Notes: generated by a model not told the origin, from the sequence alone. A DNA stretch of 33,767 nucleotides from Chloroflexi bacterium OLB15 (GCA_001567085.1 LMZS01000103.1:1-33767); one strand, 5' to 3'; positions 19,005 to 27,874 are shown, numbered from the stretch's first letter. Made by a program: numbers and translations.

Positions 19005-19087
19005 CGTGGTGAATTTCGAGGAGATGGCAGCGCCTCAACCCTCTCTCTATGCGTTGAGTGAGGTTGTATATCCCGGAATTCACCACG
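19005..19087 (+). repeat. Long inverted repeat (83 nt stem-loop) after the dehydrogenase gene
   Basis: CGTGGTGAATTTCG (19005-19018) and CGGAATTCACCACG (19074-19087) are inverted copies differing at one position, which forms a G-T pair. The 55-nt interior has its own complementary parts (CTCAAC with GTTGAG; CAACCCTC with GAGGTTG). It fills most of the 142-nt gap between the dehydrogenase and the acetyltransferase genes. It could be a terminator-like structure, a small RNA or a miniature repeat. No second copy was noticed in this window. Confidence 0.55.
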
Positions 19088-19131
19088 ACTCAGGTCATCT
19101 ATAGGCGCATGACCCGCCATTGTTGAATATC

Positions 19132-19590
19132 ATGATCCGGTATACGCCTGATCTCGATGGCATCACCGCAGAACGATTGCAGGGCGGATTTTTTGTAGGC
19201 TGGCCGAATCCGCCATCGCCAGAGATGCACTTACGCATCCTGCAAAATGCCTATCGTGTCGTGCTAGCTGTTGATGATGCGGCGGAAAATCAGCCTGTCA
19301 TCGGCTTCATCAATGCCATCAGTGATGGGGTGCTTACGGCTTTTATCCCGCTGCTGGAGGTGCTGCCCGCTTATCAGGGGCAGGGCATCGGCACTGAACT
19401 GACCAGGCGTATGCTGGAAGCATTACAGCCGCTGTATGCGGTTGATTTATTGTGTGATGAATCGTTAATTCCGTTTTATCAGCGGCTTGGGCTGATTCCC
19501 GTAACAGGTGCAGCCCGCCGTAATTATGCGATGCAATCGGGCTGCCCGATAACGAACGCAGTTTTGACCGACTTAGGAGATCATGAATGA
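19132..19590 (+). CDS. GNAT family N-acetyltransferase
   Basis: This is a small cytoplasmic acetyltransferase of about 152 residues. The acetyl-CoA pyrophosphate loop is LEVLPAYQGQGIGTELTRRM, the V-shaped motif A (Q/R-x-x-G-x-G/A) with QGQGIG. It is preceded by the beta-strand VIGFINAISDGVL and followed by YAVDLLCDESLIPFYQRLGL, which is motif B. The acceptor cannot be predicted. TTG 19120 and ATG 19132 are both possible starts; neither has a clear Shine-Dalgarno, and ATG is preferred. The last four bases (ATGA) overlap the start of the next small gene, so the two are translated together. Confidence 0.8.
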   Translation: MIRYTPDLDGITAERLQGGFFVGWPNPPSPEMHLRILQNAYRVVLAVDDAAENQPVIGFINAISDGVLTAFIPLLEVLPAYQGQGIGTELTRRMLEALQPLYAVDLLCDESLIPFYQRLGLIPVTGAARRNYAMQSGCPITNAVLTDLGDHE

Positions 19591-19949
19591 CCTCATTGAA
19601 CACTTTCGGCGCGATTATGACTTTCGCCATCGAAATGGAAACGCAAATTCGCGATTACTATCAGTCCGCAGGCGAAGCTGCCCGCGCCGCTGACGCCGAT
19701 AAACGCCGCTTGAATTTTGAGCGCGTGCGCCGTGAAAATGTGACCGAGATCAAACTTGAGCCAATTGATGGCCTCAGCGAAACCGATTACGCGCTGAATC
19801 TGTCAGACACGTCTGCTGCCGGTCAAAAAGCCGTTGAAGCAACTGCCGCGCGTTTCTATACCGATACCGCGCCTAAAATCAATGTGCGCGAAGCCCAGCG
19901 CGCATTGGAACGCGCCGCCAAACAGCACCTTCAGAACGCTGAAGCCTGA
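19587..19949 (+). CDS. Small helical protein of unknown function
   Basis: I do not recognise this 120-residue protein. It has no signal peptide, membrane segment or cysteines. The N-terminal helix (TFGAIMTFAIEMETQIRDYY) loosely resembles the first helix of ferritin-like proteins, but the rest lacks an ExxH motif. The middle is charged (ADADKRRLNFERVRRENVTE) and the C-terminus is an amphipathic helix (REAQRALERAAKQHLQ). AGGAG lies 8 nt before ATG 19587, and the ATGA overlap with the acetyltransferase gene supports real translation. It could be a substrate or partner of that acetyltransferase; this is inference from position only. Confidence 0.65.
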   Translation: MTSLNTFGAIMTFAIEMETQIRDYYQSAGEAARAADADKRRLNFERVRRENVTEIKLEPIDGLSETDYALNLSDTSAAGQKAVEATAARFYTDTAPKINVREAQRALERAAKQHLQNAEA

Positions 19950-19992
19950 AACCAGACGCCCTTCAAATTCGCTGCCGCAAAGGGATAGAGCA

Positions 19993-20018
19993 AAGGGGCG
20001 CAAAATACTGCGCCCCTT
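19993..20018. terminator. Hairpin between convergent genes
   Basis: AAGGGGCGCA (19993-20002) pairs perfectly over 10 bp with TGCGCCCCTT (20009-20018) around a 6-nt loop. It lies between the small helical protein gene (+) and the DrrB-like permease gene (-). T-tracts are short on both strands, so termination may be partial. Confidence 0.6.
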
Positions 20019-20033
20019 ACGCTGATGAGCGCC

Positions 20034-20879
20034 TTAGCGTGATCCCTTATTGCTATACAGGTACATGGTTAAAGGCGCGAAAATTGCAATCAGAACGGCG
20101 CAGGATAGAAAAACCAGCCCGATCTGGTCAGCAGTAGCTGTGCCGCTCATCAGCCCGCGTACTGCCGTCACCACATGGGTAATCGGGTTCAGATTAACCA
20201 CCACCTGAAGCCATTCAGGCATGGTTGCCGGATCAACATAAATATTGGTGGCAAATGTCAGCGGGAATGAAACCATCGAGCTGACCATCATCGTAGATTC
20301 TGGCGTGGGCAGCAGCAGCCCCAGCACCGTCCATGCCCAGGACAGGCTGAACGCGAAGATCAGCACCAGTATCAACGAAAGCAGCACCCCTATCACCCCG
20401 CCATCAGGGCGAAAACCGATGATGAATCCCAGCACAATGACCACCATTCCGGCCAGCGTATAGCGCACCATATCGCCGAGCAGCATGCCCACCAGCACCG
20501 CAGGCCGCCAGAAAGGCAGCGAACGGAAGCGGTCAAAGATGCCTTTGGCAATATCCGTATTCAGCGCGTGGCCGGTATACATAGTGATCATCGCGATGGT
20601 CATCACGAAGATGCCAGGGATCAAAAACTGCACATATTCGCCAACCGAACCCGCCAGCGCCCCACCAAACAGAAAGGTGAACATCAGCGTCATCATGATT
20701 GGGAACAGCGTGACATCAAAAAGCTGCATCGGCACATGCTTGATCTTCAGCAGCGCCCGCCAGGCCATCGTCACCGAAGCGTCTAACGGGCCGGGTCTGC
20801 CTGGGCGGCTGCTGGATGAAACAGCCGAACGCAGCGTCGCTTGATCAACGGACGTTAGGTTGGGTTGAGTTGCGGCCAT
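20034..20879 (-). CDS. drrB: ABC-2 type drug exporter permease (DrrB family)
   Basis: This is an integral membrane subunit of 281 residues with about six hydrophobic segments after a Ser/Pro-rich cytoplasmic N-terminus. The ABC-2/DrrB pattern is clear: 'RALLKIKHVPMQLFDVTLFP', VQFLIPGIFVMTIAM, 'DIAKGIFDRFRSLPFWRPAV', SFPLTFATNIYVDPATMPEW and NPITHVVTAVRGLM. Characterised relatives export daunorubicin or other amphipathic compounds. Its ATG overlaps the stop of the DrrA-like ATPase (TAATG), implying coupled translation and a two-gene exporter. No biosynthesis genes are nearby, so the substrate is unknown. The symbol reflects family similarity and not proven drug specificity. Confidence 0.87.
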   Translation of the reverse strand: MAATQPNLTSVDQATLRSAVSSSSRPGRPGPLDASVTMAWRALLKIKHVPMQLFDVTLFPIMMTLMFTFLFGGALAGSVGEYVQFLIPGIFVMTIAMITMYTGHALNTDIAKGIFDRFRSLPFWRPAVLVGMLLGDMVRYTLAGMVVIVLGFIIGFRPDGGVIGVLLSLILVLIFAFSLSWAWTVLGLLLPTPESTMMVSSMVSFPLTFATNIYVDPATMPEWLQVVVNLNPITHVVTAVRGLMSGTATADQIGLVFLSCAVLIAIFAPLTMYLYSNKGSR

Positions 20880-21859
20880 TAGGCAATCTCCTGTTCTGTA
20901 CTTGTCTCTTCTTCATCTAGCGACTCGCCGGTTAAGGCCAGAAATACTTCATCAAGGCTGGGCTGCCCCAGCGAAAAATCGGTGAAAGCGATCCCCGCGT
21001 CAACCAGCAGCGACAGCGCCGCCGAAGCCAGATCAGGATCAGAAATCTGTGCCGAAAGTGAGGTCTGGTCTTTTTCCAGATGGATAGGAACGCCCAACGC
21101 CCGCGCCAGAATCTGCTCGGCTTCTGGCCGCTGCTCAGCCTGTTGCAGGCGCAAACGCACTGTGCCTGAACCCACCGACTTTTTCAGTTCGCCGCTGGTG
21201 CCATCGGCAATCACCGCGCCATGATCGATCACCACGATGCGATCCGCCAGTTGATCTGCTTCTTCAAGATATTGCGTGGTCAGCAGAATCGTAGTGCCAG
21301 TTTGCAGCAGCGTGCGCACAATGTCCCATACCTGGCGGCGGCTGCGCGGATCAAGCCCGGTAGTCGGCTCGTCAAGGAACAAAATTTCAGGGGAAATCAC
21401 GATGCTGGCAGCAATATCTAAGCGCCGCCGCATACCACCAGAATACTTTTTCACCTGCCGGTCTGCGGCTTCGGTCAGGCCGAAAGCTGCCAGCAGCTCG
21501 GTTGAGCGCGTTTTCGCCTGCTTCCATGAAAATCCCAGCAGCCGCGCCACCAGCATCAGGTTTTCCAATCCGGTCAGGTCTTCATCAACCGATGCAAACT
21601 GCCCGGTCAGGCTGACGCGCTGGCGGGCGGCATCCGGCTCTTTCACCACATCCTGCCCAAAAATCTGCACGCTTCCGGAATCAGGCTTCAGCAGGGTCGC
21701 TAAAATGCGGATGGTGGTGGTCTTGCCCGCGCCATTTGGCCCTAAAAGTGCCACTAGCGATCCCCGCTTCACTTCCAGATCGATGCCCTTCAACACTTCA
21801 GTTTTGCCATATGACTTGCGCAGCCCTTTTACATCAATGGCATGTTTCACAGCCGTCAT
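20879..21859 (-). CDS. drrA: Drug exporter ATPase (DrrA family)
   Basis: This ABC ATPase of about 326 residues has Walker [11 protein letters not shown], a Q-loop at [15 protein letters not shown] (the typical DrrA glutamine context), signature [14 protein letters not shown], Walker [14 protein letters not shown] and H-loop TTQYLEEA. The C-terminal 90 residues match the DrrA accessory domain, ending [18 protein letters not shown] chose ATG 21859, preceded by GGAGAGG, over the longer frame to 21931. It is the first gene of a two-gene operon with drrB, and it is divergent from the GH65 sugar cluster. A promoter on this strand was not obvious. Confidence 0.88.
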   Translation of the reverse strand: MTAVKHAIDVKGLRKSYGKTEVLKGIDLEVKRGSLVALLGPNGAGKTTTIRILATLLKPDSGSVQIFGQDVVKEPDAARQRVSLTGQFASVDEDLTGLENLMLVARLLGFSWKQAKTRSTELLAAFGLTEAADRQVKKYSGGMRRRLDIAASIVISPEILFLDEPTTGLDPRSRRQVWDIVRTLLQTGTTILLTTQYLEEADQLADRIVVIDHGAVIADGTSGELKKSVGSGTVRLRLQQAEQRPEAEQILARALGVPIHLEKDQTSLSAQISDPDLASAALSLLVDAGIAFTDFSLGQPSLDEVFLALTGESLDEEETSTEQEIA

Positions 21860-22009
21860 TGAACGCCTCTCCGCCGCTAATCTTCGTAGAATGCATGTTC
21901 TGAATTTGTTCTTCAGAAAAACTAATGCCATTACGCTCTGAGAATGTGAAAGGTTGCAAATTCACAAAAACCTGAATCGTTTAACCTTGTGCAAACTGCT
22001 CAATTCGAC

Positions 22010-22039
22010 TTGACCGATTTTGAAATCAAGGCTTAAACT
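22010..22039 (+). promoter_or_regulatory. Promoter of the GH65 sugar cluster
   Basis: TTGACC (22010-22015) and TAAACT (22034-22039) are separated by 18 nt. Transcription would start near 22046, just upstream of the LacI-type palindrome. Confidence 0.5.
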
Positions 22040-22052
22040 ATGCGCAACTATC

Positions 22053-22066
22053 GTTAAACGTTTAAC
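22053..22066. promoter_or_regulatory. LacI-type operator palindrome
   Basis: GTTAAACGTTTAAC is a perfect 14-bp palindrome with the central CG typical of LacI/GalR operators. It lies a few bases after the predicted transcription start, a classic repression site. The LacI regulator encoded at 28676-29716 is the obvious candidate ligand-responsive repressor. Confidence 0.65.
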
Positions 22067-22112
22067 TTACATTTTTTAACTGTTGTATGGTGAAATCTGG
22101 AACTTTTTTCTG

Positions 22113-24321
22113 ATGAGTAGACTCTGGGAACTTCAGGAATTCGGCTTCCAACCGGATAAACTGCTGCATCTGGAAACGCTGTTCACTATCGGTAACGGCT
22201 ATCTGGGCACGCGCGGCACTTGAGGAAGGTTTTCCCGGCGAAAGCCCTTCTACGCTGGTCAATGGCATTTACGATCACGCCGAAGGGATGCTCGTTCCTG
22301 AGCTTGCCAGCGCCCCTAACTGGCTGCCGATTCACATTACGATTGACGGCACGCCGCTCAAAATGATCACCAAAACTACAGATAATATGCTGCCGCCTGC
22401 TGGCATCCTCTTTGGCTATGAGCGCACGCTGCACCTGGATACCGGCATTCTGGAGCGCTCGGTATTATTCCGCGCGGCCAGCGGCAACGTAGTGCGAATC
22501 GCTTTTCAGCGCTTCGCCAGCCTGCACGATGTTCACGTGCTTTGCCAGCGTGTGACTATCACCGCCATTGATGGCGATCCGCAAATTCAGGTGAAGGCAT
22601 TTTTAGACGGCAACAGCCTGAACATCACTGCTGATCACTGGCGGGTTGAACAGGCTGAAGTGCTGGCAACTGATGAGGAAATCGGTATCAGCGCGGCCAC
22701 CCGCCAATCCGGTTACACGCTGGGTATGGCGGCACGGCTGTCTTCACCTTACCCGATCACAAGCAGCAAACACGGCTTACGCCCGCAGTTTGAAACCAGC
22801 TTCACCCTGCCCTTTCAGCAAGCGGCCAGCTTCGACAAAATCACAGCGATCTATACCAGCCGCGATACAGATGGCTCTCCGCTTGCCGCTGCCCGCGCAA
22901 AAGCGCGACAGGCGATGGCGGAAGGCTTTGACCAGCTTGCAGAACGGCACATCGCCGAATGGGACAAATACTGGGATACCGCTGACATTCAGATTGTCGG
23001 TGATGATGCCTGCCAGCTTGCCACCCGTTTCACCACCTATCACGTACTGATCGCCGCGCCGCGCCACGACAAAAACGTTAGCATTCCGGCGAAAACGCTG
23101 TCCGGCTTTGGTTACAAGGGGCATGTGTTCTGGGATACTGAGCTTTTCACGCTGCCGCCAATGACCCTGACCCAGCCCGAAATTGCCCGCAACCTGCTGC
23201 TGTACCGCTATCACCGCCTGCCGGGGGCGCGCCACAAGGCTGCTGCTAACGGCTATGAAGGCGCGATGTTCCCGTGGGAAAGCACGGATACAGGCGAGGA
23301 AACCACGCCCCAATGGAGCGATGTGCAGCCCGATGGCAGCAGAATCCGCATCTGGACGGGCGATCACGAACAGCATATCAGCACCGATATCGCCTATGCG
23401 GTACACCAGTTCTGGCGCTGGACGGGCGATCATGCATTTATGGCGCAGTACGGCGCGGAAATCATTTTGGATACTGCCAAATTCTGGGGCAGCCGGGCTG
23501 AACCTAAAGGGGATCGTTACGAGATCAGCCAGCAGATCGGCCCCGACGAATACCACGAGAATATTGATAACAGCGTATTCGTGAACCGTATGGTAGTCTG
23601 GCATCTGGAAACTGCGCTGCAAACGCTGGAATGGCTGCAAGCCAACGCCCCCGCCGATGCTGCGCGGCTGACTGCGGCGCTAGACCTGACACCCACACGG
23701 CTGGATCACTGGCGTGACGTGATCCAGCGCATGTTCATTCCCTTTGACAGCGAAAAACAGATTCACGTTCAGTTTCCCGGCTTTTTCGAGATGGAATACA
23801 TCCCCACCGAGAAATATCAGCCGCGTATCACCAGCGTACAGGCCATTTTAGGACATTACCGGACTATCCAAACGCAGGTGATCAAACAGGCCGATGTGGT
23901 GATGCTGATGGCGCTGTTGGGCAAGACGATTGGCACGCCGGATGGCTCGAACGTTGAGCAGGTGATGCAGAATAACTGGGATACGTATTTCCCCCGCTGC
24001 GATCATGGCTCATCGCTCAGCCCGGCTATGCATGCGTGGGTTGCCGCGCGCATGGGCATGACGGCAACTGCTTACGATCAGTTTGACCATGCCGCGCATA
24101 TTGACCTGATGGATAACAAGGGCAACGTGCGCGACGGCATACACGCGGCAGCCTGCGGCGGCGTGTGGCAGGCGCTGGTTTTCGGTTTTGGCGGCCTGCA
24201 TTTTGATGAATCAGGCGAACCAGCGCTAGCGCCGAAACTGCCCGATCACTGGCGCAGCCTTTCATTCACCGTGAACTATCGAGGCGAAAAGCGGCGTTTC
24301 ACCGCTGAACATCCTCGTTAG
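22113..24321 (+). CDS. Glycoside hydrolase family 65 disaccharide phosphorylase, frameshifted near the start
   Basis: GH65 phosphorylases cleave alpha-linked glucose disaccharides (maltose, trehalose, kojibiose, nigerose) with inorganic phosphate to beta-glucose-1-phosphate and glucose. The N-terminal frame (WELQEFGFQPDKLLHLETLF, then TIGNGYLGTRGT) stops at 22221-22223. The +1 frame continues EEGFPGESPSTLVNGIYDHAEG, the standard family continuation (RGTFEEG), so about two bases are missing near 22219. Later motifs are GHVFWDTELFTLPP, NGYEGAMFPWESTDTGEETT and GPDEYHENIDNSVFVNRM, whose Glu (about residue 480) aligns with the catalytic acid. Corrected length is about 736 residues. There is no signal peptide, so it acts on imported sugar. 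The specific linkage cannot be told from sequence alone. No beta-phosphoglucomutase gene is nearby. Confidence 0.88.
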
Positions 24322-24324
24322 CAG

Positions 24325-24344
24325 CCCGGTTTTAAGTTACCGGG
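24325..24344 (+). other. Hairpin between GH65 and the sugar-binding protein gene
   Basis: CCCGGT (24325-24330) pairs with ACCGGG (24339-24344) around an 8-nt loop, 3 nt after the GH65 stop, followed by ATCGTTTT. It could be a weak terminator or processing site. Confidence 0.45.
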
Positions 24345-24429
24345 ATCGTTTTGGCAGCTACGGGCAACCGCAGCAGCCCCAGAGGTTTTCTATTCGTCGC
24401 CCGAAAGATTTATTTGGAGGATATAAGCA

Positions 24430-25674
24430 ATGCGTCGCTCTCGTTTTGCCATCCTTTCGATGGCAGCTCTTGCGGCACTGGCGCTTTCCGCCGGAGTGTT
24501 TGCGCAAGATACGGTCACAATTACCTTAATGGGGCATGGTTCCAGCACTGCCGAAGACGAAGCACTTAATGCCGCAGTCGCCGCTTTTGAAGAAGCTAAT
24601 CCCGGCATTGATGTTGATGTGCAGTTGGTGCCGGATTACGACACCGTGCTGCAAACCGCGTTTGCCAGTGGGGACTATCCGGAAGTGTTCTACACCGGCC
24701 AAAGCCTGTTCCGTCAGTACGTTGATGCCGGCGTGATCGCCAACGGCTCAGCCATGATCGAAGACCCAGAAGGTTTCTACCCCGCATTGGCGTCCGTTTA
24801 CAGCGTTGATGGCGAACTGTACTGCCCGCCGAAAGACTTCTCGAATCTGGCGCTGGAATACAACACCGACTATTTCGATGCCGCCGGTCTGGACTACCCG
24901 ACTGCCGATTGGACGTGGGATGACCTGCGCGCTGCCGCCGAAGCGCTTGCCGCCAGCGGCACACTGCCCGAAGGCACAGTACCGTTTGCGCTGAACCCGG
25001 ATATTGACCGCTGGTTCGCCTTCTACGTGCAGGCGGGTGGAACGTTCTACGATGACGAAGGCAACTTCGTGTTTGGTGAAGAAGACAACTACGATGCCGC
25101 CGTGAGCGCGCTCGATTTCACCGCCGCCCTGACGCAGGATGGTTTGGCTGCTTCTTCGTCCGATCTGAGCGCCGGTTGGCCGGGTGAAGCTTTCGGTCAG
25201 GGCAAAGCCGCGATGACCATGGAAGGCAACTGGGTCATCAGCTACCTGAACGACACATTCCCGGATGTGAACTGGGGCACGACTGAACTGCCCGCTGGCC
25301 CCGGTGGCGAAGGCACGCTGACTTTTAGCGAAGCCTACTGCGTGGGCGCAGATAACGAACACCCTGAAGAATCATGGGCGCTGGTCAACTTCCTGACCAA
25401 TGAAGCTGGCGCTGAACGCGTTGCGGTTGAAGGCTTCGGCCCGATGCCCAGCCGCGAAGCTGCTGGCGCGACGTGGGTTGAAGCTGTTGGCCCGGTTGGC
25501 GAAGCATTCGTCGCTGGCGGCGCTTATGCTACCGCCCCGGTCACCCCGGCTGGTTTCGGTGAATTCCGCGATGCGCTGGGCAACGGTATTGGCGAAGCCT
25601 TCCGGGGCGAAGCTGACGCTGCCGACGTGATTGATGAAGCGGTTGAGGTTTCGCAGGAACTAAAAGCGGAGTAA
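24430..25674 (+). CDS. Sugar ABC transporter binding protein (family 1, CUT1)
   Basis: This exported binding protein of 414 residues captures sugar for the permeases downstream. The signal peptide (LSMAALAALALSAGVFA) is cleaved before QDTVTITLMG and has no lipobox cysteine. Family-1 features are ALNAAVAAFEEANPGIDVDV, FASGDYPEVFYTG, 'EDPEGFYPALASVYSVDGEL' followed by YCPPKD, AFGQGKAAMTMEGNW, and AWALVNFL-like 'SWALVNFLTNEAGAERVA'. Two cysteines in the mature protein (GELYCPP, EAYCVGA) could form a disulfide. GGAGG lies 9 nt before the ATG. Position between a GH65 enzyme and MalFG-like permeases points to an alpha-glucoside ligand. The protein is very acidic, as is usual for secreted binding proteins of this group. 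Confidence 0.92.
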   Translation: MRRSRFAILSMAALAALALSAGVFAQDTVTITLMGHGSSTAEDEALNAAVAAFEEANPGIDVDVQLVPDYDTVLQTAFASGDYPEVFYTGQSLFRQYVDAGVIANGSAMIEDPEGFYPALASVYSVDGELYCPPKDFSNLALEYNTDYFDAAGLDYPTADWTWDDLRAAAEALAASGTLPEGTVPFALNPDIDRWFAFYVQAGGTFYDDEGNFVFGEEDNYDAAVSALDFTAALTQDGLAASSSDLSAGWPGEAFGQGKAAMTMEGNWVISYLNDTFPDVNWGTTELPAGPGGEGTLTFSEAYCVGADNEHPEESWALVNFLTNEAGAERVAVEGFGPMPSREAAGATWVEAVGPVGEAFVAGGAYATAPVTPAGFGEFRDALGNGIGEAFRGEADAADVIDEAVEVSQELKAE

Positions 25675-25698
25675 ATTCTCCAACTCGTATTATGATCA

Positions 25699-25723
25699 GG
25701 GCAGGCTAGACTTTAGCCTGCCC
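25699..25723 (+). other. Intercistronic hairpin after the sugar-binding protein gene
   Basis: GGGCAGGCTA (25699-25708) pairs perfectly over 10 bp with TAGCCTGCCC (25714-25723) around GACTT. No T-tract follows directly. It sits between binding protein and permease genes, where partial termination or 3'-end protection would raise binding-protein output. Confidence 0.7.
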
Positions 25724-25778
25724 ACTCAACTGTATATATTGCTCTTATTTTCCCTTAGGGCTTGCAGGATAGGGTCGA

Positions 25779-26918
25779 ATGGCACAGTCAACGACTTCCA
25801 CTACCGCAGGAACCCCAGCCCGGATAGCCACTTTCAAAGATAAAAACCGGCAGGAAGCAATCACCGGGTTCAGCTTCATTGCGCCCGCTTTTATCATCCT
25901 TTTCGGGTTTCTGATCATCCCGATGTTTGTGGCGGGCTTCTTCAGCCTGACGAACTGGAACGGGATCACCCCTATCTCACGGGGGCTGGTCACTGAAGAT
26001 AACCCAAACGGCGCATTTGAATTCGTCGGGCTGGAAAATTACAACACCATTCTTTTCAATGAAGGCCGCCGCCAGGAAAGTTTTTATACGGCGCTGAAAA
26101 ACACCGTCTATTACGCGCTGGGCGTGGTTCCGGTGCAAACGGTGTTCGCGCTGGTGCTGGCATTCATCGTGAATCAAAAGTGGCTGAAGGGCAAAGGCTT
26201 CTTCAGAACCGCATTTTATTTCCCGTCAATCACCTCATCAGTGGTGATCTCGCTGATCTTTATGTGGATGTTTTCAGCAAGCGGGTTGGTCAATACCGCG
26301 ATCAGTTTCTTCAATCCGGCATATGATCCGGTCACATGGCTGGATAACCCAACCGGCACGCTGCATATGCTGATGAACGGGATCGGCATCAACCCCACCC
26401 GTGACATGCTTCGCGCCTGCGATCCGGCAACCTTACAATTATGGGGCTGTGAAATTGCCAGCATCCGGCTGTGGGATTGGCTGAGCGGGCCAAGTGTGAC
26501 GATGGCGACGATCATGGTTTTGAATATCTGGACGACTATCGGCACGATGATGGTCATCTATCTGGCGGCGCTGCAAGGGATTCCTTCGCAGGTTTACGAG
26601 GCCGCCACTGTAGATGGCGCTTCGCGAATGCAGCTATTCCGCTATATCACCGTACCGCTGCTGCAACCCACCACCTTTTTTGTCGTCACAATTGGCTTGA
26701 TCGGCGCGCTGCAAGTATTTGATCAGGTGTATGTGATGACCTCTGGCGGGCCAGCAAATACCACGCTCACGGTTGCTTATCTGGTCTACCGCAGCGCCTT
26801 TGACGACTCGCGCATGGGGCTGGCCGCCGCCACCGCGATTGTGCTGTTCGTGATCATCTTCATATTTACGCTCATTCAGCGCCGGGTCACACGTGAAGCT
26901 TCAGGAGCTGGCTCATGA
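25779..26918 (+). CDS. Sugar ABC transporter permease (MalF-like, CUT1)
   Basis: This is an inner membrane subunit of 379 residues with about six hydrophobic segments. The cytoplasmic EAA loop that docks the ATPase reads YEAATVDGASRMQLFRYITV, followed by PLLQPTTFF. Other family landmarks are ITGFSFIAPAFIILF, 'KGKGFFRTAFYFPSITSSVV' and QVFDQVYVMTSGGPANTT. It is about 70 residues longer than most short MalF relatives. The extra sequence lies in the two extracytoplasmic loops, including RACDPATLQLWGCEIA with a cysteine pair. It ends with an ATGA overlap on the second permease gene. No ATPase gene is in the cluster, so a shared MsmK/UgpC-type ATPase encoded elsewhere is expected (inference from known CUT1 systems). 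Confidence 0.92.
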   Translation: MAQSTTSTTAGTPARIATFKDKNRQEAITGFSFIAPAFIILFGFLIIPMFVAGFFSLTNWNGITPISRGLVTEDNPNGAFEFVGLENYNTILFNEGRRQESFYTALKNTVYYALGVVPVQTVFALVLAFIVNQKWLKGKGFFRTAFYFPSITSSVVISLIFMWMFSASGLVNTAISFFNPAYDPVTWLDNPTGTLHMLMNGIGINPTRDMLRACDPATLQLWGCEIASIRLWDWLSGPSVTMATIMVLNIWTTIGTMMVIYLAALQGIPSQVYEAATVDGASRMQLFRYITVPLLQPTTFFVVTIGLIGALQVFDQVYVMTSGGPANTTLTVAYLVYRSAFDDSRMGLAAATAIVLFVIIFIFTLIQRRVTREASGAGS

Positions 26919-27874
26919 GCGCAACTACTCTGGAACAGCCTGTTCAAAACACCTCTACTACTGGAAAACTGATCCGGCGCATCCTCGGCATCGCTGGCAT
27001 TTTGTTCCTCGCCATCGTCGCCGCTGTCGAAATCGTGCCATTCGTATTCACCATAGTCAATTCGGCAAAATGCCTTCCGGCGATCAATGCCGCGCCATGG
27101 GCGTTCGTGCCATCATCCGGCTTCATTGACTGCCGCAACGAAGAAGGCCGCCCGCTTCCTGCTTCGGCGATGACCAGCGGTGTCACCTTCCAGCCTTCGC
27201 TTGAAGGCTACCAAATGGTGATTGCCGAAGATTTGCCGCGCTGGTTCATGAACAGCGTGATCTTCGCGGCGGCGATCACGATCTGCCGCATCCTGATCGA
27301 CTCGCTGGCAGGGTATTCACTTGCGCGATTGAAGTTTCCCGGCAACCGGCTGATCTTTTTCATCATCTTAGGGACGCTGATGATTCCCGGCGTGGTGCTG
27401 ATCGTGCCGCGCTTTATCCTGCTCAAACAGCTTGGCATTTTGAACACCTATCAGGGCTTGATCATCCCGCTGGCGGCTGACGCCTTCGGCATCTTCCTGA
27501 TGAAGCAGTTTTTCGAGTCCATTCCCAAAGAACTTGAAGAAGCCGCCGAAGTGGACGGGGCAAGCCGCCTGACGACGTTCTTCCGCATCATCCTGCCGAT
27601 TTCTACCCCAGCACTCACCGCGCTGACTATCTTCAGTATTCAGGGTATGTGGAACAACTTCATGGACGCGCTGATCATCGTTGGCACTAGCCCCAGCCTG
27701 TGGACGCTGACCCTCGGCCTTACCAGCCTTCAGGGCGCGGGCGGCGAAACGCTGATCTGGAATTTGTTCCTTGCGGGCGCGGTGATCACCACCGTTCCCA
27801 TGGCAATCGTGTTCTTCGCTTTCCAGCGCTACTTTGTGGAAGGCACCAGCTACAGCGGTCTGGCTGGTCAGTGA
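26915..27874 (+). CDS. Sugar ABC transporter permease (MalG-like, CUT1)
   Basis: This second membrane subunit has 319 residues. The EAA loop is LEEAAEVDGASRLTTFFRII followed by LPISTPALTALTIF, and other landmarks are DSLAGYSLARLKFPG and 'NNFMDALIIVGTSPSLWTLT'. After the first membrane segment it carries an enlarged extracytoplasmic loop of about 70 residues with two cysteines (AKCLPAIN and FIDCRNEEG), much longer than in typical MalG-like proteins. The start overlaps the MalF-like gene by 4 nt, and its stop overlaps the next ATG by one base (TGATG), so the three membrane genes are translationally coupled. Confidence 0.92.
   Translation: MSATTLEQPVQNTSTTGKLIRRILGIAGILFLAIVAAVEIVPFVFTIVNSAKCLPAINAAPWAFVPSSGFIDCRNEEGRPLPASAMTSGVTFQPSLEGYQMVIAEDLPRWFMNSVIFAAAITICRILIDSLAGYSLARLKFPGNRLIFFIILGTLMIPGVVLIVPRFILLKQLGILNTYQGLIIPLAADAFGIFLMKQFFESIPKELEEAAEVDGASRLTTFFRIILPISTPALTALTIFSIQGMWNNFMDALIIVGTSPSLWTLTLGLTSLQGAGGETLIWNLFLAGAVITTVPMAIVFFAFQRYFVEGTSYSGLAGQ

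Noticed and set aside
22777..23640. A 287-codon open frame on the minus strand
   Set aside because: It lies wholly inside the GH65 gene in antisense, has no recognisable family motif, and GH65 motifs (DTELF, GPDEYHE) fix the plus-strand frame.
24748..25362. A 204-codon minus-strand open frame
   Set aside because: It is antisense to the sugar-binding protein; GC-rich codon positions of the real gene keep the antisense frame open.
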